Positions 36,101-48,339 of a stretch of DNA of 64,000 nt are shown one piece after another. The notes under the pieces were generated by a model, which was given only the letters and a program-made list of their open reading frames with translations, ran no database searches and was not told the DNA's origin. The DNA is from Chamaecyparis obtusa (taxonomy: Eukaryota; Streptophyta; Pinopsida; Cupressales; Cupressaceae), in the NCBI GenBank assembly GCA_027943335.1, contig BSBK01006039.1, positions 186,001-250,000 of the forward strand, written 5' to 3'. Position 1 is the stretch's first letter; every line of letters begins with the position of its first letter. The position numbers were made by a program, and so were the translations under genes.

Positions 36101-36801
36101 TCGAGCTTCTTCATATTTTCAAATATCTACCCTCGAAGCATTCCGCAGAGATCATACTTGGCGTTGTCATACATTATCCTGTGAGCGACATGAATAGCTC
36201 CTCCTGGTATGCTATTTAGGTTGCTGGATTGATAGATTTTATAACCTATCACAACAGAGGCGAATTGAACTCCGTCTTCAATGTCGATCACTGTCATAAG
36301 TCAACCATCGGATCTTGATTTTGTTAGCTTAGGGACGATCGCATTGGAGATTGTTCTTAGGGTTAATGCTTCCCCTTCCTGACTGTACCCGATTACTCGA
36401 TGCAAATCCTCCTTTGTGATTTGTGTAGCTGCACCCTTTTGGAGCCAAAACCCCGGTTCATGCACACGACTGAGAACCAGTGGAATCCAATCTGGTTGGA
36501 AGATGGTTGGATAGATGACAGCGTTGATGAGACCGGACGACACCAGCTTCGTGTATCTATCAAGAAGCTTTCCGTCCTCACATAGCGAGAGATACTCGCT
36601 CTGGATGTATGTCTCTCCTAGTTCTTCTTGCTTGGCCTGAATGAACGCGGTCACATCTTTCGTCATGAAAACATCGTCGGGCACGCTTGATAGTGCACCA
36701 TCCATGTCGTTCACCTTGTTCTGAGTCGCCATGATATCATAGTAAGGTCGGTTGATTTGATTTGTAGGAATCAGCTTGGCGATAGATGATGAAGATGCCA
36801 T
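33111..36801 (-). pseudogene. A2 ORF2: large unknown protein, decayed
   Basis: Starts MASSSSIAKLIPTNQ at ATG 36799-36801 and ends TKLQM at 33111. One frame holds from 36801 to 34417 with stops at 36127 (TAG), 34720 (TAG) and a TAG TAG pair at 34417-34422. All four are Gln in A3 (RGQIFENM, EEDKQAIE, DFWQQYDF). Further decay and a frame change lie between 34417 and 33605. Blocks are as in A1: EDLHRVIGYSQEGEALTLRT, KKKFIKYGTLLVCLYFYY, DYRAKFPPELNSRL, and a conserved C-terminal helical segment with NEPDYKTVEDMENIIVSL. The N-terminus follows the conserved TATA spacer. Role unknown. Confidence 0.75.
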
Positions 36802-36942
36802 TGCTAACAACCGGTTAATAGAAAGTGGCTTGATTGGTCTAACAGACAATATCTTTCGATGATCAAAGCACGAGAAACTCAAACATAAAAATTGTTAATC
36901 ACAAAATCGCAAAGTAAAAGTAAATAAGTAATCCTCCTCTCC

Positions 36943-36949
36943 TTTTATA
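36943..36949 (-). promoter_or_regulatory. A2 internal TATA box upstream of ORF2
   Basis: Minus strand TATAAAA, about 145 bp before the ORF2 ATG. ATTACCGTTAT and GTAGCCGTTAAACAAA lie just upstream, as in A1 and A3. Confidence 0.55.
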
Positions 36950-37161
36950 GAGTTAGGGCATAACGGTAATTTTGTTTAACGGCTACACCATTAAATGCCT
37001 TACCTAACCTTTCTTTCCTTTTTGCGAACCGGTATTCAGGCTTTTTCGGTTCAACAAACCTTGGTTGATCAACACTTACTTGTCTGGTTACTCTTCTTGA
37101 TTGAGTGAGTGCCTACCGGGAACAATAGACGAGCTACCAGTTCCCCCTAAGCCCTGTAGGC

Positions 37162-38529
37162 TTAGTTTGCTGAAGAGATATCACTATCGGCCGATGATGA
37201 TCTTTCCTCTGTCTTCTCCTCAGCGGAGCTCTTCGATTCCTTTTTGAACCAAATCTGCTTGACTACTTTTTCGGTCTTCTCTTCTTTGTTGTTCTTCTTT
37301 TTGAGGATGAGGTCTTCTCTACCGGTTTGACTGGTCCTTTCCTTTTGTTCATTGACCAGTTCTTGCAATCTTTAGCTAGGTGTTCGACTTTGTTGCAGGA
37401 GTAACAGACTATTCCGGTTGCCTTCCATGGATTCACCCTTCTATTGTTAGGTGATTTGTACCAGGAGTCATTGTGACTGTGCATGCCATAGTTAGCATAG
37501 TTGGTTGTGCTCCAGTTCTTGTTTCTTTTGGGAATACCGGTCTCAGTGGGGATCTGAATGCCATTGTCTTTGATCTGCATTCATCAGCTTTGTGTCCAAA
37601 CTTATTGCATGCGTAGCAATAGCCCTTGAAGCTTCCCCTGCTTCCATTGGACACACTTGTGGGGCTCGACCAACATTCATTGGTCTTGTGGCCATACTTG
37701 CAACAATTTTTGCAGTAACTGTTAGTTGGCTTGACCGGTGCATTTCTGTAGTTGATTGTTTTATGGCCCGGTTTCCCACTGTGTTTGGAAGAATTGTTGA
37801 AGGTGTTTTTACCTTTTTGTTCTTTCGGTTCTTCTTTTCCTTCTTGCTTTCGTTGGCTCTTGATGACTGACCAATCTCTTTGGTGTCTTTATCGGTGAAT
37901 CCAAGACCGGTGGGATCTTTGTGCTTTCTTTGAGCTTTGAGTTGCTCATCAAGTTTGACCGAGCTCTTGTTGTATCTACTTAGGGTTTCATTTCTTTCAT
38001 CAAGTTCTTTCATCTGTTACTTTAGTTGATACAACTCTAATGCCAGCCTTTTGCAGGCTTCATTTCTATTATGCCAACCCTTTTGCATGTTGGCATTTTC
38101 TTGAGTGACACTTTGCATGTCTTCTTGAAGTTGCAAAATGACAAGATCATTTGCCCCTACAACTTCCTTTGCCAGGTTCCTTGCTCTCTCAGAGGCTGTT
38201 AAGGACTTGGCTTTAATGTTTCTTTCATCTTCAACTTTCCTTTTTTTCTCAATCAGTTCAGTCATCCTTAGGACATTATCTTCTTGTTCCCTCTTAAGGT
38301 TGGAGATCTGATTGGTTAGGATCTGGTTCCTCTCCATGAGCTCAGAGACTTCCTCCTCAGCTTCATCTGATCCACTCTACCCAGAGAGTTCATCAATAGT
38401 TTCATTGCTCTCACTCAACTGTAGAGCCAACTCCTTCCTTTTAGCAAGTGATCTTCTCAGCCTATTCTACAGAGAGGCAATGATGTCGTTGACTTCCTCA
38501 AGCTGTTTCTGAAACCTGTAACCCTCCAT
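37162..38529 (-). pseudogene. A2 ORF1: Gag-like coiled coil with CCHC knuckles
   Basis: Begins MEGYRFQKQLEE at ATG 38527-38529. N-terminal coiled coil (NQILTNQISNLKREQEDN, ELIEKKRKVEDERN), linker with KLDEQLKAQRKHKD, then CCHC units CYACNKFGHKADEC and CYSCNKVEHLAKDC, with others degraded by frameshifts between about 37830 and 37560. Ends DISSAN at 37162. In-frame stops lie near 38380, 38470 and 38015. It keeps Gln where A1 has its only stop. No protease follows. Expected to bind element RNA if it were intact. Confidence 0.8.
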
Positions 38530-38573
38530 GATCTTTTTCTCAAGTGGTTAAGCTTTATATATTAGAGAACTTA

Positions 38574-38585
38574 GCTCTGATACCA
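38574..38585 (-). promoter_or_regulatory. Element A2 primer binding site
   Basis: Minus strand TGGTATCAGAGC, two bases from the 5' LTR at 38588. Confidence 0.95.
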
Positions 38586-38587
38586 AT

Positions 38588-39698
38588 TGTTAATCCTAAC
38601 CGGTTACTGAGAGAGGGGTGAATCAGTAAACACTATTTCTATTGCAATTTTAAACTTGTATATATTTTCTTGCAAGACAAGCAGAATGTAAACAATCATC
38701 CACAAGCATAAATAGAAATACTCAGATCAACACATCATTTATATGTGGAAACCCTCGGTTAGAAAGAAAAAAAACACGGTGAGACAAAGCTGACAGCTTC
38801 ACTTCTGTAGAAATAAAGACGCTGTTAGGAGCTTACAAAGCACTTGTGAAGGTGCTACCCGGTTAAGGGATTTGATAGAAGATCGGTTAAGATCTTAACT
38901 CTGTTAGGAGTTGCCTGGTTAGAGGACTTTCAACATCAACAAAGATGTTACCCTGTTAAAGGATTTTTACAAAGAATCGATTAGAGTTCACCCTGATTCA
39001 GGGATTTCAATATGCTTTCCCTTATAATAGCAATGATCTTAATTGACACTGATTGTCTGATTAGATCATACCTGTTGATCTCTTCCCTAGTTTGCCTGGC
39101 TGTTGAATCTTTTCTGCCTCTTTGTCTTTCACCTCTGGTGACTGTAATCTCTCTCTTCTCTGCTTTCTCTATTCAACAACTATCAACAACTCTTTCTCTT
39201 GCGTCGTATGACCTGTATTTATACAAAAGTTCATCTCAATGAAACCCTTAACTCATAGAACCGCCAGGATGTAAACTCGTCCTTAAATCATGCAACAAAG
39301 CAAAAAGGCTTTGTTGCTTGATCTTGAGTTTACCTTGAAACATCCGCGTAGACATACAACTAACTCCTGTTAAAAAGCTAACTTCAATTCTAAACGGTGG
39401 ATGCTCCGCATATTCCGGTTTTAACTCAAACTGCTCCGCATAATTTGATGTGGATCTTTATGCACTTTGACTAGTATAAATCTTATACCCGGTCCATCCT
39501 TGTATGTAATATAAGACCGGTACAATGTACTTGGTTCGGTCTACTGGTGCATCTCCGTAGTATAGTCTACCGGTGCATACACTCTGTTATAGTCTACCGG
39601 TGCCTTTAAAGTAACGTGAGAGAACTATTGGTGAACCTATACCGGTGGGAATGGTGTTTGCATCTAACTTCACTAATGACAACTTAAATTTGCTAACA
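38588..39698 (-). repeat. Element A2 5' LTR
   Basis: 1111 bp partner of 31708-32833. TATTTATA at 39216-39223 marks the promoter, directing transcription leftward. ACCGGT motifs cluster at about 39480-39650. Confidence 0.92.
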
Positions 39699-39703
39699 GT
39701 TAA

Positions 39704-40019
39704 ATCTTGTTTGTTGGCAACTGATCTAGAGCCCTTGAGAATAAGAAGTGGCTAACCTTTCGAGGGTATTCAAGTGAGTCAGCTGGAAAATACCAACAGT
39801 TTGATTCACACTTGTAACTAAATTGCACCACGACACCAAATCAGCAATTTTAGGTCAAGTTTCAGGTTTGTATGCTATTGCTAAAGTGTTGCTACAGTGA
39901 AATCAGCATTTTAGGCCAAGTTTCAAGTTTGCATGTTGCTGCTATTGTGAAATCAACATTTTTGGGGTTTGTTTTTCATCTACTTTTGATAGCTTTTGGG
40001 TTCCATTCCTTGGGGAAGT
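39704..40019. other. Non-coding flank between A2 and SINE
   Basis: No ORF or gene signal. It contains two similar phrases, AGCA(A/T)TTTTAGG(T/C)CAAGTTTCA with GTTTG, at about 39843 and 39904, a weak local duplication. Confidence 0.4.
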
Positions 40020-40037
40020 TGCCATGAACCTTTATTT

Positions 40038-40337
40038 ATTTCTTTTGAACGGTAATTGCTTTTGACTTGAGCTCTGAACCAGTGGGGCCACAATGGGGGA
40101 CCCCATCCCCGAGAACAAGCTGAGGCATTGACTCCTCCCTGATTACAATGGGAAACTCCTCCTCCCACCACTATCTCCTTATCACTCCTCTCCTTCTCCC
40201 CTTCATGTCCACCAGCAACATGTCCACCAAGAGAGCCCAGCCCCGGCATAAACACCATCTGAGCCTTGTGGGGAATTGAACCTTGGTTGCACCATTAATA
40301 ATGCAACCACTTAATCATCACATTATGTGATGAACCC
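40038..40337 (-). mobile_element. tRNA-derived SINE with 18 bp target duplication
   Basis: A 300 bp insertion flanked by perfect 18 bp direct repeats TGCCATGAACCTTTATTT (40020-40037 and 40338-40355). On the minus strand the 5' end carries a pol III type A box (TGATTAAGTGG, 40307-40317) and B box (GGTTCAATTCC, 40272-40282; consensus GGTTCGANTCC), and the 3' end is A-rich (CAAAAGAAATAAAT). This is the layout of a tRNA-derived SINE, moved by LINE machinery. The body holds a purine-rich GGAGAAGGAGAGGAG stretch. The source tRNA is not determined. Confidence 0.85.
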
Positions 40338-40355
40338 TGCCATGAACCTTTATTT

Positions 40356-43295
40356 CTGTTTATGGGATTGTGGGCACTACCTTTGCGACCATTCAGCACG
40401 ATTTTTCTGTATTAGTCATGTAAGGAGGTTTTGGACTGCTTGTTGACATTATTTCTGCCGATTTGCCTTATCTTGGGCTTCCACTAGCACATTGGAGATT
40501 GTGGAGAGGGTTCTGGTCTTCATTTATTGGCGATACAACATTTCCAGTCATCTTTCTAGGAACTGTCAGCAACAGGGAGTGCATATCTTCCCTACTCTTC
40601 GCTGTTGAATTATTTTTCTAGTCTTCAATTGGGTATGCCAGCCTTGGAGGAGAGTTTGACTTTGGTTTGGGCAAGATTCATTCACATTGATTGCTGTTTG
40701 GAGACATTTTTGGACATTTACCAGGATATTGAGTGGTTTATCATTCAGATCCTTCCTTTTGGGACTTCATCACTGCCATCTGCCATGTCTTTTTCTGTTT
40801 GTTATCATCATAGGGCAGCACCAAATCAGAACTAAGCAATTCTGAGGTATTGTGCAGCCTTGGTAGCATGTTTCCTTTCATCTCCAGCCGCCAAACTTGT
40901 TGGATATTCATCTAATAAGGTTCCTACAGCATGTGTCAGTTATATATTCATGTTTTTAGACCAAACTCAAATAATGTAAGTCTGAAATTGTGCAGATCAG
41001 TCAATTTAAGCTGCTCGAGCAAGTTGCAAATAAAATGAAGACATTTTGAAGGTGATATATTGGTATTTAATTCAGATCCATGCAAGTTTAATCCTATAGG
41101 GTTCCATTCTTGAATGTTTGTTGGCATTTGAGGGTTATTTAATTATCTGCAGTCATTGCAACACTTGTATTTGAAGTTTTTGAGCATTTGCTACTCAGAT
41201 ATGACTGTAACTGTATGGTAAAGAGTGTTAAGTGGGTTGTCCATTTCTTATCAGACCATAACTAGCATTTCCCTTTGGGTTATCATCATCCACAAGTATT
41301 TTGCTAGTTTGGATGAAGTTGAAGTTGTTTTCCAGCCATAAAGGGTTTTGATAGCAAGTTTCCAGCAGTTATTTTCATTTTTGTTTTGCTGTTTCAGTTC
41401 GTGGTTTTGCATAAAAAAAACAGGAAAATACATAAGAATTAGAAAATATGCAAAATTCCTTGTTGGGGACATTACACTATTAATTAAGCATCACATCAAA
41501 TGTGGGATCTTGAGAAAATTAATAGGCCTTTATTTACAAAGAACACCTCGGTTAAGTTAAAGTGACCTCGTCAATAAGTGTGTGAAAAACAAATCTACAT
41601 AGTCAAACAATAATACTAGAAGATTATTTGTTATTATTAGAATGAATTAGAAAACTACTTTTTTTATTTTTAGGTATACTCTAATCCTTATATTAATGGG
41701 ATTTGCATGCCTCACTTAATTCAAAGTGCATAAGAAAATATAGATATAACACTGGACTTAAATACCCGACCAAGAATTTAAGATACAGACTTTCCAAATT
41801 AACCTATGCATTCATTACATTACATACGAATAACCTGTTGGCAACTTATGACTTTTAAGCGACACAAAATTTACACTAACAAGCTTTTTGTTAATTATAG
41901 TTATGGTTGTCAATCTTTTAAATATCTTCTTGGCTAAAAACTAGTACTTTCATGTTGCATGATATGAGGCACTAACACTATAGTCCTTACAAACTGTAGT
42001 TTTAAACTGGTGCAATTTTAAATTATACATAATTATATTTGATGCGGATAAGATGAACTTTCGACAAAATTCATTTTTCTTTCTTCAAGCATTAATAGTT
42101 TGAAATTTGAATGCCATGTAGGAGATGGACTATGAGGCAGAAGCTCAAAATGGTTTAAGATTTAGGTAATGCAAGCACAGTAACTTTGAATTTGTTTTTC
42201 ATTCGAGCTTGAATTAGCCAATTCCCCCATTCAGCACATCTTAATGATTCTGCAAATTAAAATTCCATTTTTTTTGTTTGCATGCATTTAGAATTCAATG
42301 AAGAAATGTGGGTATAGGGTTGTATAGAAAATGTGATATTTTCTCGAGTAATATAACTGAGTTTGGACAGGTTGAAATTTGTTATTGAACAATATCACTG
42401 CATAGAGAATCTCTTACTTGTAGGTTTTTATACCAGCTTCCTTCTTCCAGAGATCTTGTATAAATGGACTAAATTAAACCTCATTCTTAGTTAAAAGAAA
42501 TATTGGGTATAGACTCCTGATATACCCTGTTTGTATTTGTATTTTGCATCACTTGAGTTATCCATTGAGCTAACTATCGTTTCCCTCTGGTAAGATCACT
42601 AAGAATTTGTGTTGTACTACCTTCATTCCCATCTGTAATGTTCTCTTCATCCTACTCGTGAACTAGAAAATCTATAAGAACTCCTTTTGTATTATTTGGA
42701 AGGTTCAAGGCTCTTCTCTTCAAATAATATCTGTTCACACCTTTACCTATATGCATATGATTTTTTTGGCTTGCATAAATTTATATAAACCCCCATTGGC
42801 TGGTAAGACTTGTGGCTCTCATACCACTTTAATGGCCCTAACCAAATTTTTAAAACAAACTTGTAGCTTATTCATCTTAAGAACATAGGCATTGCATCAT
42901 ACAATTGATGGAACTTTGTAGTACTCAATATTTTTAAATTAAAGATCAAGGAAAATTGCAGTATAAGTAATAAATCTGGGATATTTCAGAAACAACTTGT
43001 CATGTATTGACCAGCTGATAAACTTAAGTCTTACAATAAATACTAGTAAATGTTGATATAAAATTAGAGACACGTCCAATGCTAAAAAAATTAATCCTTG
43101 ACCTCAATGTGAAACTAACAAAGTCTGCAAATGATACTGGTCTGAGTGGAACCCCACCACAGATACTAGAACTGCAGAAGCATCCAATATCTGTTATGAA
43201 AATTTGAACAATACTATGAAGAATGCAGTTTTGTCCTCCCAAATCTCTATTACAATAGTCTCACCATGTTTGAACCTTTTGCAAAATGGCAATGA
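40356..43295. other. Non-coding, nothing recognised
   Basis: About 2.9 kb with no ORF that looks real, no paired repeat in the window and no LTR signal. It could be old intergenic DNA or intron. At about 43296 it joins gypsy gag sequence. Confidence 0.4.
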
Positions 43296-43333
43296 TGCCA
43301 AATCTAGATCCCTCTGCTTTAGGTTCTGCAATT
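43296..43333 (-). pseudogene. Gypsy gag fragment, downstream piece
   Basis: Minus strand reads LQNLKQRDLDLAS, the block that in plant Ty3-gypsy Gag follows the YRRL motif present at 50855 on the other side of A3. The match stops at about 43296. Confidence 0.65.
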
Positions 43334-44215
43334 TGTTGTTACCTTACTGGTTACTGAGAGGGGGGGCGGGGTGAATCAGAAAATACTAAATCTCATTGTT
43401 TAAAACTTGTAAACAAATTATTGAATGCAAAGTAGAAAGTCATCAGTCATTCACAAACATAAACCGAACCACACAGATCTACTCAAATATTTATACGTGG
43501 AAACCCTCGGTTAGAGAGAAAAAACCACGATGAGATAGAGCTCACAACTTCACTTGTTCTAGATGAAGGTACCCTGTTAGGAGCATACAAAGCACTGGTT
43601 AAGGTGCTACCTAGTTAAGGGATTTTTACAAATGATCGGTTAGGATCTAAGCCCTATTAAATGTTGCTTGGTTATAGGACTTTGAACATCAACAAAGATG
43701 TCACCCTGTTAGAGGATTTTTACAACGAACCGATTAGGTTCACCCTATTAGAGGGATTTGTATACGATGTAACACCTTTTAAAAGCAGTGATCTATAATG
43801 ACACTGATTGTTTGATTAGATCATACCCGTAGATCTCTTCCCCTGTTTGCCTGGCTGTTGATCTTCCTTTCTTACTTCACCTTTGTGCATGTAGCATTCC
43901 TCAGAAGATATCTTTCCTCCGCTCTGTGCAATCTCCTCAGAAGTAATGGATGTCTCGCATAATCAGGCTCTTAACTCAAACTGGATCGGATTTAACTATC
44001 AGTTAGATTAGTACTGGTTTGTCGTTGGATGCTGAATAAGACCAATACTGAGTACTTGGTTCAATCTACCAGTTTATCTAACTACTTAGTTGATTGGTGC
44101 ATACACTATGTTCATTATCTACCGGTGTCATCTAAGTAATGTGAGTGACCGGTGATCTTTGACCGGTGTGAATGGGTTTGATGAAATACACTAATGACAA
44201 CTTAAATTGCTAACA
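43334..44215 (-). repeat. Element A3 3' LTR with internal deletion
   Basis: Starts TGTTGTTACCTTAC and ends TTGCTAACA on the plus strand. Compared with 49770-50854 it lacks about 200 bp corresponding to about 50365-50580, including the TATA region. Confidence 0.9.
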
Positions 44216-44362
44216 ATCTTCCCCTTTGTCATTGGTGGCAAAACTTAAAAACAAAACCATTCATACAATAGCTGTTCAACCTTGGTCAGTGAAATAGAAT
44301 ACTGCCCTTGCCTGACTGAACGCTCTGCTCTGCCTCCATAAGACAAAGGGTTATGTCTTCCT

Positions 44363-47300
44363 TCACATTTGAAGCTTTGCGAAGATATCCTTATAGATGG
44401 TCTTTGCAGAATGTAGAAACGGTCCCCATTGACCGGTTACATATTCAATGTTTTGTTGGGCAGCCTTGAGAGAGACAATGATGTTTTCCATATCATCTAC
44501 AGTTTTGTAGTCCGGTTCATTGATCAGAACATCAGTTGAAGTAGCTGTCTGGTGCATGATATCAAGTGTAGGGGCTAGAAACATCTGGAAGCCAACAATG
44601 TCTTGAATTCTTTTGTTCTCCTCTTCTACAGTCTTTCTGAGGACTAGAGCAAGACTAGCCATTTCTTTGCTAAAAGTTGTGGCCGTTTTAGTCTTGATGT
44701 CAAATTGGTTGGATAGAGCTCGGATGTCCTCTGAAGTCTTTTTAGCTTTGTCGGTTAAATTTGTCAAGAAAATCTCAAAATTTGAAGTTCTGCTTAACAA
44801 ATTTTCTGCAACTTGTATCTGCTGTTGAAGAACTTTTAGATTGTTTAGCAGAATAACCTTTATATTTGCAACTTGCTTGTGTAGAATCTCCACTCTTTTC
44901 TGCGCATAGTGGTCAATTGCCATTGTTTCTGGATCAATTAGATCCTCACCGATGGTTGCAGTCAGCACTCCCAGCTGGTCGTTGACCGGTTCCTCTTCGT
45001 CGATATCAGCATCCGGTACAAAGTTGTACAGGATATCTTTTACTTTGTTCAGAACCATATCCTATTTTCTTTTAGTAAGCTCTTTCAGCTGTCTTGCTGA
45101 CATTTTGCTGATGTCAACTATTGTATCGGTTGTTTTGCTCCTTTTTGCTTCAAATTCTTCAGAGGATGTGATCTTTCTTTTAGAGGAGCTAGCAAGAGTT
45201 CCTTGTTCCTTCTCTTTACTCTGTTCTTGTGCTTTTGGAGCTTGCTCTTGTTCTTTTGCATCATGTTTGTCTGTCTTGTGTCCCTCTTCTAGTCTAGCTT
45301 TCGGTTGCTGAATGTGTATCTCAGGCATAGCATCTTCTACTGGATGTGAGGGCTCTTTTGATGGAGCTTGTGATTGTAGCTGTTCTTCAACTATATGAAG
45401 ATCATCTGTGAGGATCCCTTCACCTCTTTTATCTGATTTGTCAATGGGAAGATTGATAGAAGTCTGTCCCAATTTAACCGATTCACTAGAAGTGAACATT
45501 TCTGTGAGAACTTCTTGCTCATCAGATATCGGAGTCTGAGTTGGAGTAAACTGAACAGGTGGATCAACAATTGTAGTGGTGTGATCCCGAGGACCTGTTT
45601 CTTCAAGGGTATTGAAATCATACTGCTGCCAGAAATCCAAGGTCTCTTTAAAGACTTTATTCTCATAACCATTGAGAATCTTGGCAACTCTGTAATTTGT
45701 ATCTAAATTTATAGATGCATCTTCTAAAAGAAGCTTGATACTTTTATCACTTAGGCCAGGTCTAGCTTTCTCTAGTGCTTCTTTATTGATCTGTGAGTTT
45801 CTTTCCAGACCGGTTCTCCATTTTGCTTGAAGCTTGCTATTTAATTTGAGAGGAAACTTGCCTCTATAATCCCAAGGAGTTTTCATGAAGTCTAGTAGAC
45901 TTTCAACAAGAGCTTTTTCTATTGCCTGTTTGTCTTCCTCAGCTAACATGCTATACCATTTGGCTGCATTATCTATTTCTCCAAAATTTGTAATTTCAGC
46001 TACAATGTCATTAACAGTCATAGTGTGAGCCTTACCTTTTTCTGGAGATACAAGAAGGGTAGGATTTGTCGGTTCAACGGTTATGTCAATGATGATCGGT
46101 TTGTCTAATCCGAGTACTCCTTTTCCTTTTCCGGTGTCACGAACCGGTGGAGCTGTTGCCTTTTGGCATGCTTCCTGTACTTGTTGCTGTGTCCGAAGTA
46201 GGTTGCTCCAGATGACTACTCCTTCAGTATGGACTTTCTCGGTTTCTCCAATCAGCAAGAGGTTTGTTCTTTATTTTATCAGGAAATTTTGCTGGTGTAG
46301 TTCAGCTTGTTGACTTGCTTCTTCTAGAGAGATGATTTTGCACTTCTAGCAGAGCTTGAATCCTTAGCTCTTTTTCTTTTTCCATTGAAGCTTTCCACCT
46401 GCTTTGAAGGATATTCAACATATCCTTAGGCAGTACTTTCTGAAGTTCTGTAGGGCTTAGATTGAACTTATGCAGGCATTCAACAATAGCATCTTCAATT
46501 TTCCTTCGGTCTTCATCATTTGCCAAAGTGTATCTTCTACTAACATTACCCATTCCTCTAGTTTTTTTCAGTCCTTTTATAAATTCATCTATTGTTAGTT
46601 TACCTTTTCTTGGTGGATCCACCTTTGCTTGCTTACTGGTCCTCTTCTTTCTTTCGCTGAGCGGAATTGTATCCTCCGAATCGGTTTCTTCTGCTTCTTG
46701 CTCTTGTGTGCTTGGCTCCGGTTGAGCTTTTCTCTTTTGTGCTTTTGGTGGTGCAGTTTTTGGTTTCTTCCTTGGCATGGGCGATCTTTTGACATAGACA
46801 TTCTTGATTGGCACCTGCTTTAAATTCTTCTCTATCTCTGCATAGTTTCCAAACTGTTGAGCATCGCGATCCAGATGTGCTTTTTCCAAGGCCTCTACAT
46901 ACACCGTTGCAAACTTTGCTGTGATTTCGTATCCAAGCTCAGGTGCGTACTCGTCTCTCGGTTCTACTGCTTGAATGATGCAGTAGTCAGTAGACACCAG
47001 AAAACATACCTCTTCTTTGTACTTGTCAACAATAGTTGACGGGATTCTTTCTCTAGCATGCATTTTCAGTTGAAATGCATTGAAGTGATCGGTCATTTCC
47101 TTGTCAAACTGGTCTCCCAGTTCGTTAGCCATATCACGGATTTGCATCATGACCGGTCGATCTGTTGTCCACGTTACTTTTCCTCTCCCGAGAAAGAAAT
47201 TAGTATAGTAGAAGTAAAGACAAACCAAGAGTGTTCCAAATTTCAGTGATTTCTTCTTGACGATGCCTAGCTTCTTCATGTTTTCAAAGATTTGTCCTCT

Positions 47301-47953
47301 TAGCATTTTGCACATATCATATTGTGCGTTATCATGAACAATTCTATAGGCTGCATGCATGCTTCCACCCGATATGCTGTTGAGGTTACTTGATTGATAT
47401 ACTTTATAACCGATTACTGCGGATGCGAACCGAACAACTGGATCCTCAATGTCAGTTACGGTCATCAATCGCTTGTTGGATTTAGATTTTGTCAGGTTAG
47501 CCATCACTGCATTAAATATGGTTCTCAGAGTAAGTGCTTCTCCCTGATTGCAGAACCCAGTTACCCTATAAAGATCGTCTTTCGTGATAGAAGTGCAGAT
47601 TCCTCTCATAAGTCAAAATCCCGAATCATGCACCCGACTGACTACCATTCGAAGATAACTGGATACGAGACTCCATTTATGATTCCCGACAATACCAGCT
47701 TTGGGTAGCCACTGGGATAATTACCATCTGAGCACAGCGATCGATACTCGCTCTGTAAGTACGTTTCTCCTAGCTCTTCTTGCTTAGCATGAATAAACAC
47801 AGTTACGTCTTCTGTCAGGAGCACTCCTTTAGGTACTGAGGAGAGCGCACCAACCATGTCGATCTCCCTGTCTTGATTTGGTGAGATGTCAAAAGGAGTA
47901 CGATCCGCTTGATTTGCAGGAACAAGCTTTGCCTTGTATGATGAGGATGCCAT
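44363..47953 (-). pseudogene. A3 ORF2: best preserved copy of the unknown protein
   Basis: Begins MASSSYKAKLVPANQ at ATG 47953 and ends FAKLQM at 44363, about 1,197 codons with few breaks: a change near 47630, one near 46300 and a stop at 45059-45061. Blocks: ITKDDLYRVTGFCNQGEALT; SSNLNSISGGSMHAAYRI; KKKSLKFGTLLVCLYFYYT; DKYKEEVCFLVSTDYCIIQ; a Lys/Arg-rich tract (RKKRTSKQAKVDPPRKGK); DDEDRRKIEDAIVECLHKFN-type; DIVAEITNFGEIDNAAKWYS; LNSKLQAKWRTGLERN; an acidic, Gln/Glu-rich tract; then a long helical C-terminus (HYAQKRVEILHKQVANIK ... DMENIIVSLKAAQQNIEYVT). No catalytic or membrane motif stands out. It is the best copy for a structure or profile search. Confidence 0.8.
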
Positions 47954-48092
47954 TGCTCTCGGTTGCTAGAGATAATTAGATCAGTTTGACAGATAATCTC
48001 ACTCTTTGATCGAACTGGAAGAATATTGCTCGAGCAGAGATTAGATAACATAAAATCGCAAGGTAAAAAAGAAATGAGTTATCCTTCTTTTC

Positions 48093-48099
48093 TTTTATA
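48093..48099 (-). promoter_or_regulatory. A3 internal TATA box upstream of ORF2
   Basis: Minus strand TATAAAA, about 143 bp before the ORF2 ATG, with GGTAATTACCGTTAT and TAGCCGTTTAACAAA just upstream, as in A1. Confidence 0.55.
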
Positions 48100-48339
48100 G
48101 GATTAGGGGATAACGGTAATTACCAAACGGTAACTATTTGTTAAACGGCTATAGTAATAAATGCCTTACCTAACCTTTCTTGACGCTTTTGCTAACCGGT
48201 AGTCTGGCTTTTTCGATTAGGCATGTCCCGGTTGATCACCTCATGTCTTTCCGTTCTGACTTGTAGCTTGAGTGAGATAGGACTCACCAGTTCTACCGGG
48301 AACGATAGTTGTACTACCGGTTCCCTCTAGGTCTTGAAG

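Larger units (their letters stand above)
31708..39698 (-). mobile_element. Element A2: family A pol-less LTR retrotransposon
   Basis: 7991 bp, minus orientation, LTRs 1126 bp (left) and 1111 bp (right). Target duplications GTTAA at 31703-31707 and 39699-39703; a second left copy at 31488-31492 comes from the junction duplication. Same organisation as A1: primer site, ORF1, TATA spacer, ORF2, purine tract. More decayed than A1 in ORF2's C-terminal half. No pol motifs. Confidence 0.92.
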
